A DNA stretch of 53,016 nt from Bacillus sp. 123MFChir2 (GTDB taxonomy: Bacteria; Bacillota; Bacilli; Bacillales; Bacillaceae_G): contig NZ_KB910954.1 of the NCBI RefSeq assembly GCF_000383235.1, positions 1 through 53,016 on the forward strand. Direction: 5' to 3'. Numbering within the stretch: position 1 is the stretch's first letter; every line of letters begins with the position of its first letter. Below the pieces are notes generated by a model that was not told where the DNA came from, did not search any database, and saw nothing but the letters and a program-made list of their open reading frames with translations. The translations under genes were made by a program, and so were the position numbers. Of the stretch, positions 8,687-17,151 are shown one piece after another.

Positions 8687-10304
8687 CTATGTTCCTCCGT
8701 TTATAAGGTACTTCCATTCGAAAAATGCTTCCGTTCCCTACTTCTGATTGTACATCAACAAGCCCATCATATTGTTTGACAATTGATTGAACAGCATCCA
8801 ATCCATAGCCTCTTGCCTCGCCTTTTGTTGAAAACCCTCTCTCAAAAATCCGTTCCATTAACACTCCATCTATGCCTACTCCTGTATCCTTCACTTCAAT
8901 TAGAATCACTTCCTCCTCCTCATCATAGTGCAGAAAGAGCGTCGCTTGTTTTATCAATGTTAACGACATAGCCTCCTTGGCATTATCTAGTAAAATCCCC
9001 ATCGATAATAACAAATCATGAAGCATCTCACCCATTTTCATACTTGGAAAATAAGAATCTGCGTCTATCATTAACGTTACACCTTGCTCTTTTAGCTCGC
9101 TCGTTTTTCCGAGTAAAAAACCTGCAACTGCTGGACTTTTAATTTTATCAGCTACAAACCCGATCTCACGGTGATAATCGGCATTTAATACACGAATAAA
9201 GTGATTAACATCCTGATATTTTTCCAATTCAATCAATCCTAAAATCGTATGCAATTGGTTCATAAATTTATGATTTTGCGCACGTAAGGCGTCAATATAT
9301 TGTTCTGCTCCACTAAGTTCTCGAATAAGCTGCTGCATTTCTGATTGATCACGTAACGTTGCAACCGCCCCATAAATTTTTTTATCTATATAGATAATCT
9401 GAATATTAACGATGAATTCAAACTGATTCACGACAATTACATGATCGGAAATTGACTTTCCTGTTGTAAATACTTCTCCAAAAAACGTTGCAAAGATATC
9501 GTTATCAAGGTACCCTTCTTTCATATTGTCCCCGGTAAACTTAGCCTTCTTTATGAGTTCTGTAAAATTTAAATTTTGTAAAAGGATTTTTCGACCTGGA
9601 GTCACCGCAATGATTCCTTCACCTACAGAATCGATAATCGTATCGCGTTCCTTTATATTCGCCACGATCTGCGTAGGTTCGAATCCTAATAATATTTTCT
9701 TTAATTGCTTTGCTAAATACAATGCACCCAATATTCCCACAAAAAGGCCGAATCCTAACCCCAAATAAAGATTTTTCTGTGCATCCCATAACTCTTTATT
9801 TATTGTTTTCTGCATAAAACCTACACAAACAATACCAACTTGCTGCCCTTTTTCATTCCAAATCGGAGTAAAGAAACGTGTACCCTCTCCTAACACACCA
9901 ACTTGCTTGGAAAAATGCTCAGAACCATTTAATGATTTTTTGGCATCCTCAATATCTGAAAAAGGTTTTCCTATAACACTTTTATCTGGATGTGATTTTC
10001 GAATTAGCTCATTATTAAGCACAACAACAAAACTAACACCTGTCGATTCCATCACTTCTAGCGTATACTGCTCTATCTCTGAACTAGACGAATCATTAGC
10101 AACTTCATTTATGACACGGGGATCTTTCGCAACCACTCTAGCAGTATTTTTCAATTTTTCATTTACAACATCCTTTTCTCGATCCAACACATAAAAATGT
10201 AACAGAGTCGCACTTGCTATTAACGAAACGATAACTGACATTAACACCAATAATGTCGTCATTTTTTTTAATGATAATTTAGATAACCATTTATTTCGCA
10301 TCAT
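8679..10304 (-). CDS. CitA/DcuS-family sensor histidine kinase
   Basis: 541 residues. TM1 about 17-37, an extracytoplasmic PDC/Cache domain about 42-175, TM2 about 178-198, a cytoplasmic PAS domain about 215-325, then the phospho-acceptor His345 in RAQNHKFMNQLHTILGL, which is the CitA/DcuS form of the H box. The ATPase domain has ILLDNAKEA and DTGVGID. Known members sense citrate, malate or fumarate through the outer domain. Paired with the overlapping regulator. The ligand cannot be read from the sequence, but the operon of carrier and D-hydroxyacid dehydrogenase next door suggests an organic acid. Confidence 0.87.
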   Translation of the reverse strand: MMRNKWLSKLSLKKMTTLLVLMSVIVSLIASATLLHFYVLDREKDVVNEKLKNTARVVAKDPRVINEVANDSSSSEIEQYTLEVMESTGVSFVVVLNNELIRKSHPDKSVIGKPFSDIEDAKKSLNGSEHFSKQVGVLGEGTRFFTPIWNEKGQQVGIVCVGFMQKTINKELWDAQKNLYLGLGFGLFVGILGALYLAKQLKKILLGFEPTQIVANIKERDTIIDSVGEGIIAVTPGRKILLQNLNFTELIKKAKFTGDNMKEGYLDNDIFATFFGEVFTTGKSISDHVIVVNQFEFIVNIQIIYIDKKIYGAVATLRDQSEMQQLIRELSGAEQYIDALRAQNHKFMNQLHTILGLIELEKYQDVNHFIRVLNADYHREIGFVADKIKSPAVAGFLLGKTSELKEQGVTLMIDADSYFPSMKMGEMLHDLLLSMGILLDNAKEAMSLTLIKQATLFLHYDEEEEVILIEVKDTGVGIDGVLMERIFERGFSTKGEARGYGLDAVQSIVKQYDGLVDVQSEVGNGSIFRMEVPYKRRNIDD

Positions 10305-10394
10305 ATCTAAAATCCTTCTATATTACTTTATTGCTATTTTAACAATTTTCTATTCCCTCTTCTACTTCTTCAAAAATACGTCACAAGTATATAT

Positions 10395-10530
10395 TTACCA
10401 ATCGTAACAACTTAGTTATTTTATGAAAAACCGACAGAAAAGCATTTTTTTAAATGGGCAAGAGGGACTGGCGATGCGTAGGAGCGGTCAGGGCCCTTTC
10501 CTGCCACATGCGCAGTTTTAAAAAAAGAAA
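10395..10530 (+). repeat. Dispersed repeat, copy B (plus orientation, 3' part missing)
   Basis: Shares with copy E the start TATGAAAAACCGAYAG and the CATTT/AAATG hairpin, then CTGGCGA-loop-CGGTCAG (weaker, 5 bp), GGGCCCTTTCCTGCCACATGCG. The second half seen in copies C, D and H is absent. The unit runs directly into the open frame of the following gene, which lacks its own start region. Confidence 0.78.
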
Positions 10531-10646
10531 GATAACGAGATGTCGATAGTAGGTTTGTAAAAACAAACTTACCAAACACAATATTAGGATTTATCCCTGC
10601 TGGTAAAGACCAACAAAGTATCCCTCTAAAAAATATTTCTGGAGCT

Positions 10647-10952
10647 ATGTTATCTACCAAATACTTCATCAAACCAATTATTATAGGATTATTTATATTT
10701 TTCATCGGATTGGGTTCTTTAGACAATAGCTTTATCCTTGGTCTGATACTACTCATTTTAGGTATAGGAATTGCAGGTAATGGAATCCAAACAATATTAA
10801 ACATTGAAAAATCAGGAACACCTTATTTAATTAGTGTCCCGTTTTTTGAAAAACAGAAATTGAAAGTATTAAGCGATATGATACATGAAGCTTTAGCAGA
10901 GGATATAGACAAAACAGACTTAAACTTATTCTTTAATAAGAAATCACAATAA
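10647..10952 (+). CDS. Small membrane protein, probably 5'-truncated
   Basis: 101 residues from the first ATG: two close hydrophobic helices (about 9-26 and 30-48) and a charged C-terminal tail. Function unknown. The reading frame is open a further 37 codons upstream, from 10536, without ATG, GTG or TTG, and this stretch looks like real protein (DSRFVKTNLPNTILGFIPAG). The ATG at 10647 has only GGAG at 2-nt spacing. The likely explanation is that the original N-terminus was lost when dispersed repeat B was placed there. Whether the shortened protein is made is uncertain. Confidence 0.55.
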   Translation: MLSTKYFIKPIIIGLFIFFIGLGSLDNSFILGLILLILGIGIAGNGIQTILNIEKSGTPYLISVPFFEKQKLKVLSDMIHEALAEDIDKTDLNLFFNKKSQ

Positions 10953-10963
10953 TATATAAATAA

Positions 10964-10988
10964 GGGATTAGGTTACTAACCTAATCCC
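10964..10988. terminator. Hairpin between convergent genes
   Basis: GGGATTAGGTT, 3 nt, AACCTAATCCC: an 11-bp perfect stem with a 3-nt loop between the small membrane protein and the radical SAM gene. No long T-tract on either side. Confidence 0.65.
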
Positions 10989-10995
10989 TCTCAAT

Positions 10996-11874
10996 CTACT
11001 TTCCAAACCTTTTCCGATATCCACATTTTCTGCAAAGTTCCTCTACTGCCTCTCTTCGTGAAAAACCATCTACTAGATTTGTTGCTCGTTCCCCTTCGAT
11101 AATCTCAGAAAATGAGTCATTGTTAATATTTCCAAGGTTAATAATGCCCTCACCATCTAAGCAACAAGGAATAACCGTTCCGTTTGCTAAAATACCTGCT
11201 TGATTTCGAAGGCCATAACAGAAGCCCTTTCCATCGTCTTCTTCTTCATGCAGTGCAGGCCACTGAAACTCGTAATCTTGATTAATATAAATGCCGTCTG
11301 CTATTTTCACACCACTTCCTGGTGTGACCTTCTCTTCAATTTTGTATGGTAAATCAAATTCTTTCTCAATAATTGCTAGCAACTCTCTGTTTCGTTGTAT
11401 TTCAACATTTGTCTTATTGTCTTGCGTTAAGTTCCATAGTCTGAGCGAAACAATTAAATCTGATTGGCTCGTTGCTTCTTTAATGAAAGAAAGTATACTT
11501 CTTACATATCCTTCCTTATCTTTAGAACCTTCATGGCCATCAAAACTATGAAGCGAAAAATTCATCTGTCTGAGTGCAGGTTTATTTAATAATCTGTCTC
11601 TCTTTTTATTAATTAATGTTCCGTTCGTTGTAATGTTAACTTTAAAGCCTTTTTCATGACTAATATCTAACAATTGATCTATTTTAGGGTGAAGCAAAGG
11701 CTCACCTTTTACATGTAAATAAATATAGTCTGTGTGAGGCTTAATTTGATCTAACCTTTTTGCAAAATCCTCCACAGAAAGAAATTGTTTTTGTCGTTCT
11801 GTTGGCGGACAAAAGCTGCATGCGAGGTTACATACACTCGTAATCTCTAAATAAAACTTCTTAAACTTTTTCAA
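10996..11874 (-). CDS. Radical SAM protein with C-terminal SPASM-like cluster domain
   Basis: About 292 residues. Near the N-terminus CNLACSFC gives the CxxxCxxC motif that binds the SAM-cleaving 4Fe-4S cluster. The C-terminal part has more cysteines (FCYG, PCCLDG, LCRKCGY) in the pattern of an auxiliary SPASM/twitch cluster; GTVIPCC before the cysteine pair is typical. Such enzymes modify peptides or anchor cofactors or metabolites. No precursor peptide gene was seen beside it, so the substrate is unknown. A start at TTG 11874 fits the GAGG spacing better than the TTG at 11880. Confidence 0.82.
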   Translation of the reverse strand: MKKFKKFYLEITSVCNLACSFCPPTERQKQFLSVEDFAKRLDQIKPHTDYIYLHVKGEPLLHPKIDQLLDISHEKGFKVNITTNGTLINKKRDRLLNKPALRQMNFSLHSFDGHEGSKDKEGYVRSILSFIKEATSQSDLIVSLRLWNLTQDNKTNVEIQRNRELLAIIEKEFDLPYKIEEKVTPGSGVKIADGIYINQDYEFQWPALHEEEDDGKGFCYGLRNQAGILANGTVIPCCLDGEGIINLGNINNDSFSEIIEGERATNLVDGFSRREAVEELCRKCGYRKRFGK

Positions 11875-11898
11875 TCTCAATTCCTCACTTCTTTGACT

Positions 11899-12107
11899 AC
11901 TTATATAAATATAAATTGAAAAAACGACATAAAAACCTCTTTCTTTTTAGGAGAGGACGTAAGCGTCTAGCCGTGCATAGGAGCGGTCAGGGCCTTTTCC
12001 TGCCACATGCGATGTTTTAAAACAAAGGGAGCAGGCCGGTAGCGATCCCGTTATACTCTGCATAGCAGCGATTTATATGTCGAGAAATCAAAATGAATTT
12101 ATATAGA
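11899..12107 (+). repeat. Dispersed repeat, copy C (plus orientation, full length)
   Basis: Full-length copy of about 209 bp: AT-rich end, CCTCTTT/GGAGAGG hairpin, core CTAGCCG-loop-CGGTCAG (one A-C mismatch), GGGCCTTTTCCTGCCACATGCGATG, then a second half ending GAATTTATATAG. It lies in the divergent gap between the radical SAM gene and the crotonase remnant. Confidence 0.85.
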
Positions 12108-12285
12108 ACAGAGTAAAATATTGTTCTATCACTATTACAGCATAATTTTTCATAAATGGGAACATGCTTATTTGAGGAAACTTTCGTTCGGATTCAAGTG
12201 ATCTTCATCGTTCGTTCAATAAAAACTCAAAATTACAGATAGATTTTGGTTTATCATTTTTAAAAAGGCAAATGGAGGGATTAAG

Positions 12286-12466
12286 ATGTTAAATAAAAAT
12301 ATCATCCTCTATACTTAGGAAAATAGTATCGCAACAATTACACTAAACAGACCAGAAGCACTAAATGCGTTAAACCAAGATGTTCTTGGACAGAATTAAA
12401 ACAGATTCAAGTGTAAAGGCAGTAATCATTATCGGTGCCGGGGAAAAGGCATTTTCCCCGGCGTAA
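12286..12466 (+). pseudogene. Enoyl-CoA hydratase/isomerase (crotonase) remnant
   Basis: A good ribosome site (GGAGGG) and ATG start MLNKNIILYT, then an in-frame TAG, then ENSIATITLNRPEALNALN, the unmistakable N-terminal crotonase segment. The frame then shifts and a second piece reads DSSVKAVIIIGAGEKAFSP, which matches the next conserved crotonase block, before a stop. A normal enzyme has about 260 residues, so this is a dead gene with a nonsense codon and deletions. In life it would have hydrated or isomerised acyl-CoA esters. Confidence 0.85.
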
Positions 12467-12589
12467 CACATACACCGAATGCCAATTATAATGTTTTTTT
12501 GAAAGCGTATTAATTTCCACATAAAAGTAAGTTACAATAGAACAAAAAAGAATAGTCATGAATTGAAAAAGCTATAGGGGTATAAGAAA

Positions 12590-13330
12590 ATGAAAAATAA
12601 ACTTCATGAACTCAATAAACAAAAAAAGCCGTTATTCGTCACTGTGTATGACCAGTTGTATACATTAATCATGGATGGAACATTTCCTCCAGGCAGTAAG
12701 CTTCCAACAGAACCCGAATTGGCCAAAATATTTGGTGTAAGCAGAATGACATTACGGCATGCTTTAGCACTGTTACAGGAAGATGGATTGGTGAAAAATA
12801 TCCATGGAAAAGGAAATTTCATTACAAAGTTTCATCATAATGAAAGTATGGATGGCTTGGAGAAGTTAGGGAATCCATTATATAAATGCTATACGAAAAA
12901 AATCGATGATATCGAACTTACTTTCCGAATTGACCTAGTTACAGACTATGCCATGCAAGTATTAAATCAAGAAATGACTGCCGTGGTTGCATTGGAACGC
13001 TGGTATAAAAGTAACGATAAAATCGTAGCTTTCGCTTTTACAATGATGCCAATAGAAGCTGTTTCGAAGTTAAATCTTGACTTACAAAACGAAAAGCAAG
13101 TACTGGAAATGTTAGAGGAGAAAATCTATGAACTTGCTAATTCCTCTACTATCGAAATTAAACGCTCTAATTCCGTCAATACTCCGTCATTAAAATACCA
13201 ACTTTTCCACGGAGAAGAATGTGATTTGATTTTAGAAAGTGTCTATATTAGCGATAAATATCCTGTCGTTTATAATAAATATTATATACCAATTGAATTT
13301 AGTCAGATTAAGATTAAAACATCGAAGTAA
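12590..13330 (+). CDS. GntR/HutC-family transcriptional regulator with UTRA domain
   Basis: 246 residues. The N-terminal winged helix is typical GntR: YDQLYTLIMDGTFPPGSKLP, then LAKIFGVSRMTLRHAL and LVKNIHGKGNFI. The remaining 165 residues form a UTRA ligand-binding domain as in HutC, YvoA/NagR and TreR. It would bind DNA as a dimer and release it on binding a small molecule. No obvious target operon adjoins: upstream is the crotonase remnant, downstream a convergent gene. It may be left over from a lost catabolic locus. The effector is unknown. Confidence 0.87.
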   Translation: MKNKLHELNKQKKPLFVTVYDQLYTLIMDGTFPPGSKLPTEPELAKIFGVSRMTLRHALALLQEDGLVKNIHGKGNFITKFHHNESMDGLEKLGNPLYKCYTKKIDDIELTFRIDLVTDYAMQVLNQEMTAVVALERWYKSNDKIVAFAFTMMPIEAVSKLNLDLQNEKQVLEMLEEKIYELANSSTIEIKRSNSVNTPSLKYQLFHGEECDLILESVYISDKYPVVYNKYYIPIEFSQIKIKTSK

Positions 13331-13434
13331 TCGAAAGAAGCTAAAAAATACTTCTCAAACTCTCACGTCAAAGCAAAAGAATCCATTTTGAAAAAAGATT
13401 TTATCAAGACCTAAATTAAAAAACAAATAAATTT

Positions 13435-13483
13435 AAGGACATTACATATTTTATATGACTAATATAAAATATGTAATGTCCTT
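13435..13483. terminator. Very long perfect hairpin between convergent genes
   Basis: A 22-bp perfect stem (13435-13456 with 13462-13483, beginning AAGGACATTACAT) around a 5-nt loop. It sits between the GntR gene and the minus-strand membrane protein and is followed by a short T-rich stretch on the plus strand. It works as a bidirectional terminator by position but is unusually long. Confidence 0.75.
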
Positions 13484-13523
13484 TCTTATTCAACAATCGT
13501 GCCCGTTTGTTGAAGATTAATTT

Positions 13524-14039
13524 TCATTTTGCTTTTTGTGCCGAGTCCAATGCTTTTTTTAATTCGTCCGGTTTTTGAGTGCCGATTACCACTGTGCTAT
13601 ATTTCAACTTTAACTCTATACCTTTCTTTCCATTCATGTTATAGGCTTTTTCACCCTTAAGGTTAAAACGAATTCCCCATCCTCCAAATCGTTTTAGTGG
13701 ACTGTAAGTAACGCTTTCATAGTGAAGTATATTTTTGAAGAGGTACTGCTTATATTGAAAATGAAAAGGAACAAAACGAACATAAAGACCTTTTTCACGG
13801 ACCTCAATGATCAGTTTCAATACCCCAAGCATTAATACAGGAAAGGCAATCCCAAAAAACAACCACAAAACAATTAATACACCATTGGGAGCTGGTTTAT
13901 CTCCAAACGGGGTATCAAGGATAATTTGTTGAATGAATCCATACCACATCAGTATGGCGATCCCCAATATGAGTATCCATACCCAAATTTGTTGTGGTCG
14001 CTGAACCTCACGAAAGATAACGTGTTCTTGTTGTTTCAT
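13524..14039 (-). CDS. Two-helix membrane protein with PH-like C-terminal part
   Basis: 171 residues. An N-terminal cytoplasmic tail (VIFREVQRPQQIWVW) leads into two membrane helices at about 19-38 and 52-78, then about 90 residues of alternating strands (VREKGLYVRFVPFHFQYKQY) with the look of a small PH-like beta domain. It resembles conserved hypothetical proteins of bacilli; no function is assigned. ATG at 14039 follows AGGAGGTGG. It stands alone, ended by the long hairpin at 13435-13483. Confidence 0.72.
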   Translation of the reverse strand: MKQQEHVIFREVQRPQQIWVWILILGIAILMWYGFIQQIILDTPFGDKPAPNGVLIVLWLFFGIAFPVLMLGVLKLIIEVREKGLYVRFVPFHFQYKQYLFKNILHYESVTYSPLKRFGGWGIRFNLKGEKAYNMNGKKGIELKLKYSTVVIGTQKPDELKKALDSAQKAK

Positions 14040-14224
14040 TACTGATTGCCACCTCCTAAAGTAGTAATATTAACGCTCGGTCTAAAGACCTCACTATGCT
14101 TCCCGCTATGAGCTACATCCTCCACTTTAAGCGGATATACTTTTCCGAATATTATATACATATTGAACTATATTTTCAATATCTGTTTAACTAAACTAAT
14201 ATGTATAAGAGAAGAGGGTATATG

Positions 14225-14257
14225 CTCATATTGAACATAATATCCTCTTCTTAAAAA
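14225..14257. terminator. Weak hairpin after the DUF6886-like gene
   Basis: GAGGGTATAT upstream (from about 14214) and ATAATATCCTCTTC (to about 14250) form an AT-rich stem just beyond the stop at 14258. It would terminate the minus-strand gene; the stem has a mismatch and the T-tract is short. Confidence 0.4.
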
Positions 14258-14785
14258 TTATTCCTCAAACCTCGGCTGTGCAAACTGCATTCTACACATG
14301 GACCAATGAAACGTTGTGTTTTGAATTTCATCAAACATATCCCACAAATCATTTACGAAACGTAATTCAACATTACGTGTAAACAGCTCTTGAAATACAT
14401 CAACTACTTCCCATTTGGCAATTGGAATTTGCGCTGTTTCACTTACATAATAGCCAGCATTCTCATCTTGCAGTGTGAACTCTTTTGTATCAAATTCATA
14501 CAAGTATAATTTCGTATGTTTCATCGTTTCATACCATTTGTTTTCAATAACGACAACATGCGAACATGATTTTGATGATAGATAAGTTTGCTGGTCGCTT
14601 TCAGATGTATTTGGACCAACGTGATAACAAACACGTGGACAATTTCTAGGTGTCAAAAAATTAGGTAAACATTGATCATCTATTGCCCATACGAGCCTTT
14701 TCGTTGGATCTAAGTCCGTTCGAGTCGGTGTTCTGGGATGAAACACTTGAATATCACTCTCTTCACTTACGTGGAATATCTGCAC
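14258..14785 (-). CDS. Conserved hypothetical protein (DUF6886-like)
   Basis: 175 residues, soluble, no signal peptide. The start FHVSEESDIQVFHPR and the blocks VWAIDDQCLPNFLTPRNCPR and KWEVVDVFQ are those of a Bacillus family I recall as DUF6886, with no known activity. Start is GTG at 14785 after AAGGAGG. The gene follows a methyltransferase remnant on the same strand, which could once have shared its promoter. The family number is from memory and should be checked. Confidence 0.65.
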   Translation of the reverse strand: MQIFHVSEESDIQVFHPRTPTRTDLDPTKRLVWAIDDQCLPNFLTPRNCPRVCYHVGPNTSESDQQTYLSSKSCSHVVVIENKWYETMKHTKLYLYEFDTKEFTLQDENAGYYVSETAQIPIAKWEVVDVFQELFTRNVELRFVNDLWDMFDEIQNTTFHWSMCRMQFAQPRFEE

Positions 14786-14819
14786 ACGCTTCCCTCCTTA
14801 TCATGCATGATCCTGTCCC

Positions 14820-15000
14820 TTATTTTCTCAATTTACATACAATGAAATCCGCACAGTGTAAATCCTTTTCAAATTGCGATTGCAGTATTTAACAATACCT
14901 CTCTATGAATACCACCGTGCTCATCATAGCCTGCTGTAAAATAGTCAGCATGTTTATTCCAGCGCTTAATCGCTTCATCAGTCGTCATTGTTCTTCTCAT
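14820..15000 (-). pseudogene. SAM-dependent methyltransferase remnant, middle deleted
   Basis: From ATG 15000 the frame reads TTDEAIKRWNKHADYFTAGY then DEHGGIHREVLLN, the start of a class I methyltransferase of the kind found beside such genes in Bacillus, and stops at 14869. In another frame 14877-14820 reads QFEKDLHCADFIVCKLRK and stop, which is the usual C-terminal end of the same family. About 200 central residues, including the SAM-binding motif, are missing. A large internal deletion with frameshift explains both pieces. Confidence 0.75.
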
Positions 15001-15367
15001 CGTACGCCCTCTTTTCTATATTGGTCGTAACGTTACGTTTCTTGTGCACACTCATATTTTTTCATTTTTAAGAAAAAAAATATAGACTTATAATTCAGTT
15101 TTTTATATCATGTAGGTAGTGTTATGTCTTTTTTAATATGAGCGCAAGCCAGATATCCCTAGTCGGATGTCTGGCTTTTTTAATTCTTAAAATAATAAGG
15201 CTTTCTGTTCAAATCAACAATTTGATTTGCCACTTCTTTTTTGTAACAAAACAGACAAATTCCAAAAGAAAGATGGGTTGTGAGCAATGACAAGGTGTGG
15301 TATCCTTTTCATTGTTAAGATGTATACAAGTTTTTAGACAACTGTACAATGTTGTATATCACAAGAG
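15001..15367. other. Intergenic stretch without a recognised gene
   Basis: AT-rich. It holds one strong plus-strand terminator (15147-15182) with no gene before it, and an AT-rich block ending in TTGTATATCAC before the tandem repeat. No ORF with protein-like composition was seen. Confidence 0.4.
15147..15182 (+). terminator. Orphan rho-independent terminator
   Basis: AGCCAGATATCC, 6 nt, GGATGTCTGGCT then TTTTTT: a 12-bp stem (one T-G) with a classic T-tract on the plus strand. No plus-strand gene lies between 13330 and this point. A small transcript from a promoter around 15060-15095 (TATAAT-like sequence at about 15089) is possible. Confidence 0.7.
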
Positions 15368-15540
15368 GTTATCATGCATAATCATGAAAGCGGAATCAAA
15401 CATAAGATGTTTTTCACGCGAATGCTTCCTTGTATACGATATTGTAATGGGTTATCACGCATGATTATGAAAGCGAAATCAAAATGTAAGTTTTTTTCAG
15501 TTATTCATGCAATCGCTTCCTTTTTGAATATCGTAAAAAG
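15368..15540. repeat. Imperfect tandem repeat, two units of about 83-90 bp
   Basis: Unit 1 begins at 15368 and unit 2 at 15451 with GTTATCAYGCATRATYATGA; each continues with AAGCGRAATCAAA, a T-rich run and GCTTCC, then ATATYGTAA. Each unit carries the motif ATAATCATG (inverted in unit 2), and a third copy, ATAATCATGATT, lies at about 15638, just before the MFS gene. The open frame across it (15374-15637) ends in a protein-like tail (ENGVEITEAIRLIDS) but is probably not a gene. Confidence 0.6.
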
Positions 15541-15692
15541 GAAAAAACAAAATGGGTACAACTGTGCACAAGGAAATCCCACCTATGAAGAAAATGGCGT
15601 AGAAATTACTGAAGCCATCCGATTAATTGATAGTTAGATAATCATGATTTAGGAAAATCATCCCTAGATCACAAAAGGAGAGGAATATCGCT

Positions 15693-17081
15693 ATGTCTAC
15701 AATAAATGCAGATGTAAGCATGAAAAAAACTCAGGAATATAGTGCTAAGAAAGCAGTACCTGTTACCTTACTGTTATTCCTATTATGTTTAGTAATTGAC
15801 AATTCGTTTAAGATTATTTCTGTTGATATGGCAAAAGATTTTAACATTTCAGCAACAACAGTTAGCTGGCAAGCAACATTAGCTGGTCTTGTAATTGGAA
15901 TTGGAGCAGTCGTTTACGCAGCTTTAGCAGATTCTATTAGTTTTAGAAAACTTTTTAGCGCTGGGATTATTTTAATCTGCGTTGGTTCCATCATGGGATA
16001 TATTTTTCAACATTCGTTTTTACTAGTTGTTATTTCACGTATTATCCAAACTGCTGGTTTAGCATCAGCTGAAACGTTATATGTAATATTTGTCACAAAG
16101 CATTTACCTGCAGATGAACAAAAGAAATTTTTAGGATTAAGTACAAGTAGTTTTGCTCTTTCACAGCTTATCGGTGCATTAACTGGGGGTTATGTTTCAA
16201 CATACTTCCATTGGACAACTTTATTTTTAATTTCTTTAGTAACCCTTTTCACTCTTCCTTTTATTTTGAAATATATTCCTAAGGAAGAAACGGAAAACAG
16301 TCATGTAGATATATTAGGATTATTTCTAGTTGGAGCTATTTCAGCATCCTTACTACTATATATTACAGATTTTAATTGGCTTTACCTACTCTTGTTTATT
16401 GTTGCAATTGCCTTGTTCCTTACTTATATTAGTAAGAACTCAAAAGCTTTTATTGGAATCTCATTCTTCCAAAATAAGCAGTTTATCTCATTGCTTGGCG
16501 TTGCTTTTATCATTTACTCTGTACAGCTAGCATATATTTTCCTATTCCCATTCTTGCTTGAAAAGATTTATGGTTTACAGCTAGATACAATTTCACTATT
16601 ATTAATTCCAGGCTATATCGCAGCGACTATCGTTGGGGCTCTTTCTGGAAAAGTTGCGAAGGTTATGGGAAGCAAGCAATGTATTACGCTCGCTATGTGC
16701 AGCATTATGATCAGCTTACTATTAGGCGGATTCTTTATCAAAACTTCTGTTGTTGTATTCGTAATCTCTATGGTTCTATTCTCTAGTTCATTTGCATTCA
16801 TGTATGCTCCATTACTTGATTCTTGCATTTGTACAATTGATAAAGAAAAAACAGGAACAGCAATCGGATTTTATAACTTAACACTGAATGTTGCGATGTC
16901 AATTGGAATTGCCTACACAGCGGCAATGATGGACCATTCCGCAATGAAAAAAAGTTTCTTCGGAATGACAAACAATGTGGATACTTCCATGTTTAGTAAC
17001 ATCCTATTCATTCTCGTATTCATTGCCCTTTTCAGCTTATCTCTGTACTGGGTATTAGTAGGTCGAAAAGCGACAAAATAG
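15693..17081 (+). CDS. MFS drug/proton antiporter, Tet(L)/Tet(K)-like subfamily
   Basis: 462 residues and about 14 hydrophobic helices, the size of Tet(L)/Tet(K)-type exporters. After the first helix, VSWQATLAGLVIGIGAVVYA and the loop ALADSISFRKLF correspond to the conserved motif A region; RIIQTAGLASAETLYV is the motif B/C region. It probably exports a toxic compound in exchange for protons. The substrate is not predictable, and the sequence is not close enough for me to call tetracycline. Ribosome site AGGAGAGG. ATAATCATG motifs upstream suggest local control, but no regulator gene adjoins. Confidence 0.83.
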   Translation: MSTINADVSMKKTQEYSAKKAVPVTLLLFLLCLVIDNSFKIISVDMAKDFNISATTVSWQATLAGLVIGIGAVVYAALADSISFRKLFSAGIILICVGSIMGYIFQHSFLLVVISRIIQTAGLASAETLYVIFVTKHLPADEQKKFLGLSTSSFALSQLIGALTGGYVSTYFHWTTLFLISLVTLFTLPFILKYIPKEETENSHVDILGLFLVGAISASLLLYITDFNWLYLLLFIVAIALFLTYISKNSKAFIGISFFQNKQFISLLGVAFIIYSVQLAYIFLFPFLLEKIYGLQLDTISLLLIPGYIAATIVGALSGKVAKVMGSKQCITLAMCSIMISLLLGGFFIKTSVVVFVISMVLFSSSFAFMYAPLLDSCICTIDKEKTGTAIGFYNLTLNVAMSIGIAYTAAMMDHSAMKKSFFGMTNNVDTSMFSNILFILVFIALFSLSLYWVLVGRKATK

Positions 17082-17151
17082 GTTACGTTTTTCATTAACT
17101 AATTATATAGAATTTCGTTGTAAGAAAACCGTAAAATAATAATTTCAGAGT

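Noticed and set aside
11899-12107. Riboswitch or T-box in repeat C
   Set aside because: The same sequence occurs at eight unrelated loci and orientations, which suits a mobile repeat and not a ligand-specific leader.
15374-15637. An 87-residue frame across the tandem repeat
   Set aside because: It reads through two copies of a non-coding-looking repeat and has no ribosome site. Only its last 25 residues look protein-like, so at most it ends in a gene remnant.
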